NCBI GenBank assembly: GCA_036524115.1
Contig: DATDCY010000315.1
Coordinates: 42,032-106,031 of the forward strand
Direction: 5' to 3'
Source of the DNA: a bacterium
GTDB taxonomy: Bacteria; JAUVQV01; DATDCY01
Length of the DNA stretch: 64,000 nucleotides
Positions 50,920-58,556 of this stretch are shown here, one piece after another. The notes under the pieces are model-generated. The model saw nothing but the letters and a program-made list of their open reading frames with translations. It did no database searches and was not told the origin of the DNA. Every line of letters begins with the position of its first letter. Positions within the stretch are counted from its first letter, which is position 1. Both the position numbers and the translations under genes were made by a program.

Positions 50920-52631
50920 GTGAAGGCTTCGGGGAGGAAGGCGATCGCCCAGGTGCCCGGTCCCATGTGGGCGCCGGAGGTCAGGGAGAGGGGGCGCACC
51001 AGGATCGAGGCGCGCGGCAGCAGCGCGCGCACCTCCCGGGCGGCGACCTCCTCGACCCAGGGCCGGTTGTCGGAGTACTGCAACAGGATCAGCGGCGCGG
51101 ACCCGGGGGGAAGCGCCGCCTCGAGCCTGCCGCGGGCGAACGCCACCTGGTCCTCGCGCCGGTGGACCACCCCCACCTTGACCGCGCCCTCGGCCAGCGG
51201 CGAGACGACCGGCTTCATGCGCAGGAGATCGCCAAAGAAGCCCTGGGTCTTCGAGATCCGCCCGCCGGCGGCCAGGAACTTGAGCTGGTCGAGGAAGATG
51301 AACTCCTGGGCGTGCGCGAGCGCCGCGCGGGCGAACTCCCGCACCGCCTCGACGCCGTGGCCCGCGCAGGCGTGGCGGGCGGCGGCCAGCGCGACGATGC
51401 CCAGGCGGCCGGCGGCGGTTCCGGTGTCGACGATGCTCAGCCGCCCCTCCGGGTCGTTCGCCGCCTGCCAGGACGTCGCCGCCGCGACGTTGCCCGTGTA
51501 GTACGACCCGACGCAGAGGTAGAGCACGTGCCGGTGGCGGCTGACGGCGCTCAGGTAGCTCTGGTGCCTCTGGAACACCGACGCCTGCGCCGTGGAGACC
51601 CTCGTCCCGCCGGCCATGGCCTCGTAGAGGGTCTCCGGGGCCACCAGCGTCTCGGGCCAGGACTGGTCGCCCAGCACCAGGTAGCTGTCCAGGACGGTGA
51701 TGCCGAGGGAGGCGGCGTCCTCCGCGCCGATCGAGCCGGCCGCATCCGTCATGACGTGCACGGCCTGCGATGCGCGCGCGGCTGGGACGGCCGCAGCGGC
51801 GATCCGCTCCTCGCGCCAGGAGATCACGGGACCGATCTGGGCCAGCCCGCGCCGCAGCGCGTCCCGGTCGCCGGTGTGCAGGTGGATCTTCACGCCGCCG
51901 GTCCCCTCGCTGACCACCACGCTCTCGCCCAACGTGCCCAGCAGCTCCCGCGCTTCGTCCGCGTCCCTGTCGGACCCCACCAGGGTGCTGACGCAGTAGC
52001 CGGCCTGCGCCTCCTCCGGGCGCCAACGCTCGGCCACCGCGAGCCCTGTGCTGAAGCGCTCGGTCACCGGACGCGCCTCGCCGCGCCCCGCAAGCTCGTG
52101 GAGGAGGGTCTCGACGAAGATGAACATGCCGAGGGCGCCGGCGTCCACCACGCCCGCGCGGGACATCTCGGGGAGGATCGTGGCGGTCGCGGCCACGCTC
52201 TTCTCCAGGACCTCGACGATGTCTTCCGCGTCCCAATCCGACGGCGGCACCGACCCGGGCGGCAGGGCGCCGGCGAGGTCGTCGAGCAGCGTGAGCATGG
52301 TGCCCGGCTTGGGGTCTGCCACGGCGCGGCGCGCCTCGCCCGCCCCTCGGCGCACGGCCGCGGCCAGGTCTTCGGGGGCCTGTGCCTCGAGAAGGGGCCG
52401 GAGGAAGGCGGCCGCGATGTTGCCGGCGTTGCCCGTCGCCGCCCCGAGGATCCGCCGGGCCGCCTCCCCGGGACGGTCCGGCAGCAGGCGCAGCGGCGCG
52501 AGGCTGACCCTGAGGTTGCGGCCGGTGTCGGCGTCGGCCACGGGAAAGACGTTGATCGCGTCGAGCAGGTCCGACCAGGCCGCGAGGCGCTCGTACCCCT
52601 TGACAAGGGCGCTGCCGAGGCGCCGGTCCAT
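50916..52631 (-). CDS. Fused fatty-acid kinase: DAK2 (FakA-like) and DegV (FakB-like)
   Basis: The 571-residue protein has an N-terminal DAK2/DhaL domain (about 1-200) whose metal-binding motif reads NVFPVADADTGRNL (Asp33, Asp35, Asn39), a linker (about 200-280) and a C-terminal DegV domain (about 285-571: HVMTDAAGSIGAEDAASLGI, RVSTAQASVFQ, SYYTGNVAAATSWQAA, ISKTQGFFGDLLRMKPVVSP). In Firmicutes FakA and FakB are separate: FakB holds a fatty acid and FakA phosphorylates it. Fused here they could make acyl-phosphate for the neighbouring acyltransferases. Start ATG overlaps the thioesterase stop. Confidence 0.87.
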   Translation of the reverse strand: MDRRLGSALVKGYERLAAWSDLLDAINVFPVADADTGRNLRVSLAPLRLLPDRPGEAARRILGAATGNAGNIAAAFLRPLLEAQAPEDLAAAVRRGAGEARRAVADPKPGTMLTLLDDLAGALPPGSVPPSDWDAEDIVEVLEKSVAATATILPEMSRAGVVDAGALGMFIFVETLLHELAGRGEARPVTERFSTGLAVAERWRPEEAQAGYCVSTLVGSDRDADEARELLGTLGESVVVSEGTGGVKIHLHTGDRDALRRGLAQIGPVISWREERIAAAAVPAARASQAVHVMTDAAGSIGAEDAASLGITVLDSYLVLGDQSWPETLVAPETLYEAMAGGTRVSTAQASVFQRHQSYLSAVSRHRHVLYLCVGSYYTGNVAAATSWQAANDPEGRLSIVDTGTAAGRLGIVALAAARHACAGHGVEAVREFARAALAHAQEFIFLDQLKFLAAGGRISKTQGFFGDLLRMKPVVSPLAEGAVKVGVVHRREDQVAFARGRLEAALPPGSAPLILLQYSDNRPWVEEVAAREVRALLPRASILVRPLSLTSGAHMGPGTWAIAFLPEAFT

Positions 52632-53038
52632 CAGAATCCCAGCGCCTGCCGGATGTCTTCGGGGATCGTGAACTCCATCTCCATCGTCGCGTAGCGCACC
52701 GCGAGCTGCTCGCTGGTGCCGCGGGCGCAGAGGATGCCGCCGTCGACCTTGCGGATCTCGAAGGACATGCCGATCTTGTACTGCGCCTCAGTCACGGCGG
52801 CCCGGCAGACGAACTCGTCGAAGGCCCGCAGCGGGGCGATGTGCTTGAGGGCCGTGCGCGTCACCGGGAAGGCGTACCCCTTCTCGATCATGTAGGCGTA
52901 GAGATCGACGCCGCGCTCCGCGAAGAGGCCGAAGCGCGCCACGTCGAAGTACTTCAGGTAGTTGCCGTGCCACACGATGCGCAGGGGGTCCACATCGTGG
53001 AACGGGACCCTCATCCGCAGTTCGTAGACCGCTCCCAT
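52631..53038 (-). CDS. 4HBT-family acyl thioesterase (2)
   Basis: The 135-residue hotdog protein has FHDVDPLRIVWHGNYLKYFD (about 13-32), the 4HBT signature with catalytic Asp. It is shorter than the relative at 32429. It begins at MGAVYELRM; the longer frame is non-conserved. A -10-like TAGAGT (53051-53046) ends exactly seven bases before the ATG, suggesting a leaderless message. First gene of the thioesterase-fatty-acid kinase-GT/acyltransferase unit. Confidence 0.88.
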   Translation of the reverse strand: MGAVYELRMRVPFHDVDPLRIVWHGNYLKYFDVARFGLFAERGVDLYAYMIEKGYAFPVTRTALKHIAPLRAFDEFVCRAAVTEAQYKIGMSFEIRKVDGGILCARGTSEQLAVRYATMEMEFTIPEDIRQALGF

Positions 53039-53395
53039 GGCCCCAACTCTATCGCATGTCCTCACCGGGGAATGCAATCCTTTGGTGCCGAACTCACTGG
53101 AACATCCCCCATCTTCGAGGGACAGGGGATGAGCTCCAGGGTCAGGCACAGGCACACTTGCCTCACGACCGGTGCAATGCCATAATTCAACAGTTCACAA
53201 GGCGATAGTTTGCCTCTCCTCGGGTGGACTCGGCAACGGGCCGAGAGTTGCGCGTCGTCCGGCACTGACAGCGCGATCACTGGAAGGAGGGTTCTCGTCG
53301 CTGTCCAGGACAGATCAGAGTTGATCCGCCGATCCTGAAGAAGGTCTTTGGAGAGCTCGAATTCTGGTATTCCGCAAGCATCAAAGGAGGCAGTC
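53039..53395. other. Non-coding stretch of 357 bases
   Basis: No convincing gene on either strand. GC content is lower than in the flanks, and the sequence holds a weak hairpin (CATCCCC at 53103-53109, GGGGATG at 53125-53131). It carries the leaderless thioesterase promoter at its left end and the leader (AAAGGAGG) of the lipoprotein at its right end. The compositional change suggests an insertion or decayed gene. Confidence 0.5.
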
Positions 53396-53983
53396 ATGAG
53401 AAGTGGCGTGAATTCCGCCTCTCGCTTGTCAGGTCTAGTCATCCTCGGGGCCGTGCTGGTCGGGTGTGCGGGGGGGCAACAGTCAGCACGCCAGGAAACC
53501 TCTCCACAGTCGACTGCAGCGAGCACCGTCCAGAAGCTGAGCAGAAAGTACTCTCAGGTTGTCTTCAGCGGTGTTGAGGTCCCTCCCCAGATCGCCAAGG
53601 ACTATCCGGAAGCTGCCGATCATTGCAGGGACGGCGCAATTGCCGAACTGAGGAAGAAGGGCTTGTTTGACAAGGTTGAAGCGGCTTCCGGGGAGCAGAC
53701 CTACGGCAGCGATACACTCGTGGTGCGGACGAAGATCGAGGATATGCGATTGGTCAGCCGTTCCGCCCGCTTCTGGGGCGGTGCCTTCGCCGGGAAATCC
53801 AGCATGACGTTGAATGTGGAACTGGTGGAGGCGGGAACCGGGAATGCCCTGGGCACGCAAAAACTGTCAAGTTCGAACAATGCCTGGGGTGCATCCTGGA
53901 CGTTTGGCAGCAGCGACGCCTCCCTGCCCTCCGACATGGGCGCTGTCGTCGCGGAGTATGTTGCCTCCGTCATGCCCAATTGA
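53396..53983 (+). CDS. DUF4410-like lipoprotein
   Basis: The 195-residue lipoprotein has a lipobox VLVGC (about 26) and a single alpha/beta domain (about 45-190) with YSQVVFSGVEVPPQIAKDYPE, LVVRTKIEDMRLVSRSARFW and GGAFAGKSSMTLNVELVEA, a pattern like DUF4410. Codon use is less GC-biased than its neighbours, so the gene may be acquired. Start has AAAGGAGG. Convergent with the CrtI-like oxidoreductase. Role unknown. Confidence 0.78.
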   Translation: MRSGVNSASRLSGLVILGAVLVGCAGGQQSARQETSPQSTAASTVQKLSRKYSQVVFSGVEVPPQIAKDYPEAADHCRDGAIAELRKKGLFDKVEAASGEQTYGSDTLVVRTKIEDMRLVSRSARFWGGAFAGKSSMTLNVELVEAGTGNALGTQKLSSSNNAWGASWTFGSSDASLPSDMGAVVAEYVASVMPN

Positions 53984-53993
53984 TCTTTCCGCT

Positions 53994-55481
53994 CTACACG
54001 CGGACCTCGCGGCGGAAGCGCTCCGGGCCGACGATGAACTGCACCGTGGCCAGCGACCCCAGGATCGTGCCCAGGATGCCGGGAGCCAGGACGCTCTGGC
54101 CGGCCAGGAAGAGGCCGCGCAGGGAGGTGCGGTTGAGCAGGGCGGCCGAGAGCATCTGCCCGGTGGAGCGCATCACGCCGTAGGCCGAGCCGCCGGGGCT
54201 CGCGACCCAGTCCCGGATGGTCAGGGGCGTGGAGACATCCAGGAGGCGCGCGTCGCCCAGGGGGCCGATGATCTTCTCCGCCTCGGCGATGACGCGACCG
54301 CCGAAGTCCGTCTTGGCCTGCAGGTAATCGTCGCCCCGGCGGCCGCTGAGCGTGTGCTGCCAAGGCTGCCACAACTCCTCGTGGCCGGAGGTGAGCACGG
54401 AAAGCAGATTCTGGTCCGGCCGTTCGCTCGGGCGCAATTGCAGGTACATCAGGTCCCGGGCGTCGCCGACGGCGTCGGTCTGGACCGCGTAGAGATTGTG
54501 CGCCATGGCCGGCCGCCGCTCGGCCGGCACGAGGGCGTGCACTGCCGCCACGCTCCGCGTGTCCGTGAGGCCCAGGATGCGTTCCCGGTAGGAGCACTGG
54601 GTGCTCTCGGGGGCCAGCAGCTCCACCATGGCCTTGGGGTGCAGCGTGCTGACGACGAGGGGCGCGTCGACGCGCTCCCCCGACGCCAGGGTGACGCCCT
54701 GCACGCCGCCGCCGCCCGTCCGAATGCGCGCCACCCCATCCCCCGTGCGAACCGTGCCGCCCAGGGCGGCCAGGCGCCGGGCGCAGACGTCGGCCATGTG
54801 CGCGCCGTTGCTGCCCAGGCGCCACGACGAGGAGAGATAACTCGCCAGCGTCATCGTGTGATAGAAGTGGGGGCAGTCCGCGGGCGGGACCCCGATCAGG
54901 ACCGACGGCAGGCCGAACACCGCCCGCAGCCCCGGCCGGCAGCCGAGGCCCTCGAGTATGCCTCCGAGAGGTGCGGTCTGCTCGAGCCAGTGCTGCGTCG
55001 GCTCGGAAGAGTAGAGAAAATCCAGGCGGTCGAACTGGACGGCGCTGCGGCGCAGCAGCTCCATCAGGGCGTCGATCTGGCGTCCCTGGTCCGGAAATGC
55101 GGCCCCCAGGGCGGCCTCGTAGGCCTCGAAACCGGCCGGCATGTCGAACGTGGCGATGCCGAGGCCCGGGTTGGTGAACAGATAGCGGTCGACGGGCCCC
55201 TCCGTGCCCATGCGCACCAGCGGCAGCTCGCCCGTGATGCCCAGGTAGTCGAAGCAGCGCCGCAGGATCTGCCCCTCGTCCAGGGCGCCCAGGTAGTGCA
55301 CGCCGACGTTGCAGTGCACGCCCTGGCGCACGTAGCTGCGCATCATCCCGCCGGGCTGCCGGTTCTTCTCCAGCACCGTGACGTCGAAGCCCAGCCGCGC
55401 CAGGATGATGCCGGCGCTCAGGCCGCCGATGCCGGAGCCGATGACGAGCGCCTTTCCCCCTTCGTGTCGCAGTCTTCTCAT
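53994..55481 (-). CDS. CrtI/RetSat-like FAD-dependent oxidoreductase
   Basis: The 495-residue flavoprotein has the Rossmann FAD motif ALVIGSGIGGLSAGIILARL (about 10-29), VLEKNRQPGGMMRSY and the C-terminal GLFLAGQSVLAPGILGTILG of phytoene-desaturase/carotenoid-isomerase-type enzymes. It could desaturate, saturate or isomerise a polyene chain. CrtI-like enzymes also mark ladderane lipid clusters. Its start overlaps the deacetylase stop (ATGA), and it ends an operon with GT25 and the deacetylase. Confidence 0.88.
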   Translation of the reverse strand: MRRLRHEGGKALVIGSGIGGLSAGIILARLGFDVTVLEKNRQPGGMMRSYVRQGVHCNVGVHYLGALDEGQILRRCFDYLGITGELPLVRMGTEGPVDRYLFTNPGLGIATFDMPAGFEAYEAALGAAFPDQGRQIDALMELLRRSAVQFDRLDFLYSSEPTQHWLEQTAPLGGILEGLGCRPGLRAVFGLPSVLIGVPPADCPHFYHTMTLASYLSSSWRLGSNGAHMADVCARRLAALGGTVRTGDGVARIRTGGGGVQGVTLASGERVDAPLVVSTLHPKAMVELLAPESTQCSYRERILGLTDTRSVAAVHALVPAERRPAMAHNLYAVQTDAVGDARDLMYLQLRPSERPDQNLLSVLTSGHEELWQPWQHTLSGRRGDDYLQAKTDFGGRVIAEAEKIIGPLGDARLLDVSTPLTIRDWVASPGGSAYGVMRSTGQMLSAALLNRTSLRGLFLAGQSVLAPGILGTILGSLATVQFIVGPERFRREVRV

Positions 55482-56302
55482 GGGGTCGCCATGACGGGGC
55501 GCTGTATGAGTTCTCCCAGCGGCAGGACCGCCAGGCCCTGCGCCCGGATGCCCGCGAGGATGCGGTCCACCTCCGAGAGCCAGACGTCGGCGCCGGCAGG
55601 GTCCCTGGGCGCGACGTCGTGCAGCATGATGATGTCCTCCGACCGCAGGCGCTCGAGGATGCGCCGGGAGAGGCGGGTGACGCTGCGGTTGCCGCGGTCG
55701 GCGGCGCGCCTGCTGAAGTTGACGACGTAGAGGCCCGTGCGCGCCAGGGCGGCGGCCAGCCGCGGGTTGGTGACGCCCACCGGGGGCCGGAAGGCCAGCG
55801 GCCGGAAGCCGAGCTGCCGGAAGACCTCCTGCGCGCCTTCGATCTCCCGGACCAGGGCGCCGGTGCTCTTGAACATGATCAGGTTGTCGTGGCTGTACGA
55901 GTGGTTGCCGACGGTGTGCCCCGCATCGAGGATGGCGCGGACCAGCCCGGGATGACTCTGCGCCTTCTGCCCGGTGATGAAGAACGTGGCCGGCGCGCCG
56001 TGACGGGCCAGGAGATCCAGCAGCCGGGAGGTGGTCTGCGGGTCCGGCCCGTCGTCGAAGGTGAGGGCCACCGCCGGCCGGCCGGAGCACCCGCGGCTGA
56101 CGATGGGCAGGAAGAAGCTGAACGCCGGGAAGAGCGGCGCCGCCAGGCACAGCACCAGGAACAGCGCGGGCGGGACGAGGGCCACGCGCGCGCTCAAAGG
56201 CAGCAGCACGACCGCCAGCGCCAGCGCGGCCAGGCCGGAGCGTTCGGCCAGGGTGAGGCTGCGTCGAGCGCCGCTGGAGGCTTGCATGTCAGGTGGGGCC
56301 AT
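55478..56302 (-). CDS. Polysaccharide deacetylase (NodB family)
   Basis: The 274-residue protein has two to three N-terminal membrane segments (about 22-68) and a NodB domain (about 75-265) with TFDDGPDP (metal and catalytic Asp), HSYSHDN (His pair) and RPPVGVTNP. It should remove acetyl groups from a glycan or glycolipid at the membrane. ATGs at 56302 and 56287 are possible starts. Such deacetylases occur in aryl-polyene clusters, probably for the carrier sugar. Confidence 0.9.
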   Translation of the reverse strand: MAPPDMQASSGARRSLTLAERSGLAALALAVVLLPLSARVALVPPALFLVLCLAAPLFPAFSFFLPIVSRGCSGRPAVALTFDDGPDPQTTSRLLDLLARHGAPATFFITGQKAQSHPGLVRAILDAGHTVGNHSYSHDNLIMFKSTGALVREIEGAQEVFRQLGFRPLAFRPPVGVTNPRLAAALARTGLYVVNFSRRAADRGNRSVTRLSRRILERLRSEDIIMLHDVAPRDPAGADVWLSEVDRILAGIRAQGLAVLPLGELIQRPVMATP

Positions 56303-56325
56303 TGCACCCGTGGGCGGGCGGGGCG

Positions 56326-57045
56326 TCAGATCGCCAGGATGAGCACCAGCAGCGCCATGAGGTGCGCGCCGATGATGGCCCAGCGGTTGCGGTGGTAGAA
56401 GGCGTCCAGCTTCTGCAGGTTCCGCAGCCCGCCCAGCAGCCGGCGCACGCGGTCCAGGGGAAGGTAGCGCTCGTTGTCGGAGGGCGAATTGCTCTGGAAG
56501 GCGAAGGAGGGATAGAGGGCGAACGCGCGTTCGTCCCTCAGGTCCCTCAGGAAGTCATCGTAGGGCACGCCGCGCCAGGGGCGCGCCATGAGGCGCTCGG
56601 CGAACCGCCCGCTGATCGCGTAGGCGTGCGTCAGGCTGCGATAGCGTACCCGGATCACGCCCGGGAATGGCGTGCGCCCGCTGGACTTGACCATGCAGCC
56701 GAGGAAGAACAGGTGCCAGTCCGGTTCGGCGGCGAGAAACGCGGTGCAGCGCTCCAGGGCCGCGGCGCTGAAGCCATCGAAGAAGATGTCGTCCTCGAAG
56801 ATCAGCATCCGCCTGGCGCCGGCGGCCAGTCCCCTGGCCATGCACTGCAGGTGCGACTCGTAGCAGCCCTGCTCGCGGTCGGTGGGGTGCCTCGGCACGA
56901 CGACGAACTCGACCCGGTCGGCCAGGCCGACCCCGGCGAACTGAGCCGCGGCCTCGGCGCGGCGGTCGGGCCGCTCGGCCAGCGAGATGCAGTAGATCTT
57001 GTCAAAGAATTCCCAGCCTGCCACCATGCTCACCGATGTCGACAC
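56326..57045 (-). CDS. Glycosyltransferase family 25-type protein
   Basis: The 239-residue enzyme has KIYCISLAERPDRR (about 16-29), the FEDDIFFDG motif (about 83) and YDDFLRDLRDERAFALYPSF, which fits LOS-type galactosyltransferases (GT25). A C-terminal hydrophobic helix (AIIGAHLMALLVLILAI) anchors it in the membrane. It probably adds a sugar to a lipid or glycan in the same pathway as the deacetylase. ATG 57045 follows GAGGGA. Confidence 0.85.
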   Translation of the reverse strand: MSTSVSMVAGWEFFDKIYCISLAERPDRRAEAAAQFAGVGLADRVEFVVVPRHPTDREQGCYESHLQCMARGLAAGARRMLIFEDDIFFDGFSAAALERCTAFLAAEPDWHLFFLGCMVKSSGRTPFPGVIRVRYRSLTHAYAISGRFAERLMARPWRGVPYDDFLRDLRDERAFALYPSFAFQSNSPSDNERYLPLDRVRRLLGGLRNLQKLDAFYHRNRWAIIGAHLMALLVLILAI

Positions 57046-57137
57046 ATTCTTCCCTCAGCGCCGCCGCGATTGTATATGAGGTGTTCATGCGGGGATACCA
57101 CCGCCCAGTCCCTCTCGCACCGTTCGCCGGACCGTAG

Positions 57138-58556
57138 ATGAAGATCGTCCTGGTCCATCCCGCCGGCTCCAACTGGGTCCCCGGCAAGAAGGACGTGGCC
57201 GCCGTGGCCAACCGCATGGCGCCGCTGGGCCTGCTCTCCATCGCCGCCTACCTGGAGCGCGAGGGGCACGCCGTCACCGTGATCGATTGCCTGGGGCCGC
57301 ACCCCGCCGGCGCGCAGGAGACCGCACGGCGCATCCTGGCGTGCGGCCCCGACCTCGTCGGCTTCTCCGCCACCACGTCCGGCTTCCTGGACGGCCACGA
57401 CCTGGCCGGCCGGCTCAAGGAGGCCCGGCCGGATCTGCCGATCGTCTTCGGCGGGGTGCACATCTCGGCTCTCGGCGCTCCGTTGCTGGACGACTACGCC
57501 CACATCGACTATCTCTGCATGGGCGAGGGTGAGCGCACCCTGGCCGAGCTGGCAGGCGGGCGGCCCCCCGCCGAGATCGACGGGCTGGCCTGGCGCGACG
57601 GCGGCCGCGCGGTGGCCAACGCGCCCCGGGCGCCGATCGCGGACCTGGACAGCCTGCCGTTCCCGGCCTACGAGAAGCTGGCCGGCTTCCCCGAGGGCTA
57701 CAACCTGCCCCTGTTCAGCTTCGTCCAGGCCCCCGGGGCCACCATGGTCACCAGCCGCGGCTGCCCCTACCAGTGCTCGTACTGCGACCGCTCGGTCTTC
57801 AAGCAGGGTTTCCGCTACAACTCCGCCGACTACGTCTACGCCCACATGCAGCACCTGCGCACGCGCTTCGGCGTGCGCCACGTCAACATCTACGACGACC
57901 TCTTCACGCTGAACCGCAAGCGCATTGCGGCGCTCTGCGAACTGCTGAGCGCGCGGCCCCTGGGGATGCAGTTCAACTGCGCCGTGCGCGTGGGCCACGC
58001 CGACGACGAGCTGCTGGCGATGCTCAGGCGGGCCGGCTGCCTGATGGTCTCGCTGGGCATCGAGACCGCCGACCCGGACCTGCTGGCGCAGCACAAGCCC
58101 GGCGTCTACCTCGAGGAAGTCCGGGAGACGGTCCGGCGCATCCAGGCCGCTGGTCTGCGCGCCAAGGGCCTCTTCATGATGGGACTGCCCGGCGAGACCG
58201 TGGCCTCGATACGCACGACCAGCGATTTCGTCATCTCCCTGGGCCTGGACGACATGAACATGGCCAAGTTCACCCCGTTTCACGGCGCGCCGCTGTGGAA
58301 GACGATCCGGGAGGAGGGCCGCCTCGACGAGGACTGGCGCCGGATGAACTGCCTCAATTTCGTGTTCGTGCCCAGGAGCATCGACTCGCGCGAGACGCTG
58401 GACCAGCTCTACAACACGCACGTGAAGCGCTTCTACTCGGACCGGGCGTGGCGTCGCAGGTTCCGCCGGCGGCTGTGGCAACACCGCCGCAGCCTGTGGC
58501 ACCTGCTGCGGCACCTGCCGGACTTCCTTTCCGCGATGCGGACCTTCGAACCGTGA
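57138..58556 (+). CDS. B12-binding-domain radical SAM protein (4)
   Basis: The 472-residue enzyme has a cobalamin-binding Rossmann domain (about 1-135: KIVLVHPAGSNWVPGKKDVA, IVFGGVHISALGAPLLDDY, MGEGERTLAEL), then CPYQCSYC (Cys209, 213, 216) and LGIETADPDLLAQHKPG. It is of the BchE type, often able to methylate or oxidise lipids. The C-terminus is strongly basic (WRRRFRRRLWQHRR), perhaps for membrane binding. Its stop overlaps the frame of the MipA-like gene (GTGA). Confidence 0.87.
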   Translation: MKIVLVHPAGSNWVPGKKDVAAVANRMAPLGLLSIAAYLEREGHAVTVIDCLGPHPAGAQETARRILACGPDLVGFSATTSGFLDGHDLAGRLKEARPDLPIVFGGVHISALGAPLLDDYAHIDYLCMGEGERTLAELAGGRPPAEIDGLAWRDGGRAVANAPRAPIADLDSLPFPAYEKLAGFPEGYNLPLFSFVQAPGATMVTSRGCPYQCSYCDRSVFKQGFRYNSADYVYAHMQHLRTRFGVRHVNIYDDLFTLNRKRIAALCELLSARPLGMQFNCAVRVGHADDELLAMLRRAGCLMVSLGIETADPDLLAQHKPGVYLEEVRETVRRIQAAGLRAKGLFMMGLPGETVASIRTTSDFVISLGLDDMNMAKFTPFHGAPLWKTIREEGRLDEDWRRMNCLNFVFVPRSIDSRETLDQLYNTHVKRFYSDRAWRRRFRRRLWQHRRSLWHLLRHLPDFLSAMRTFEP

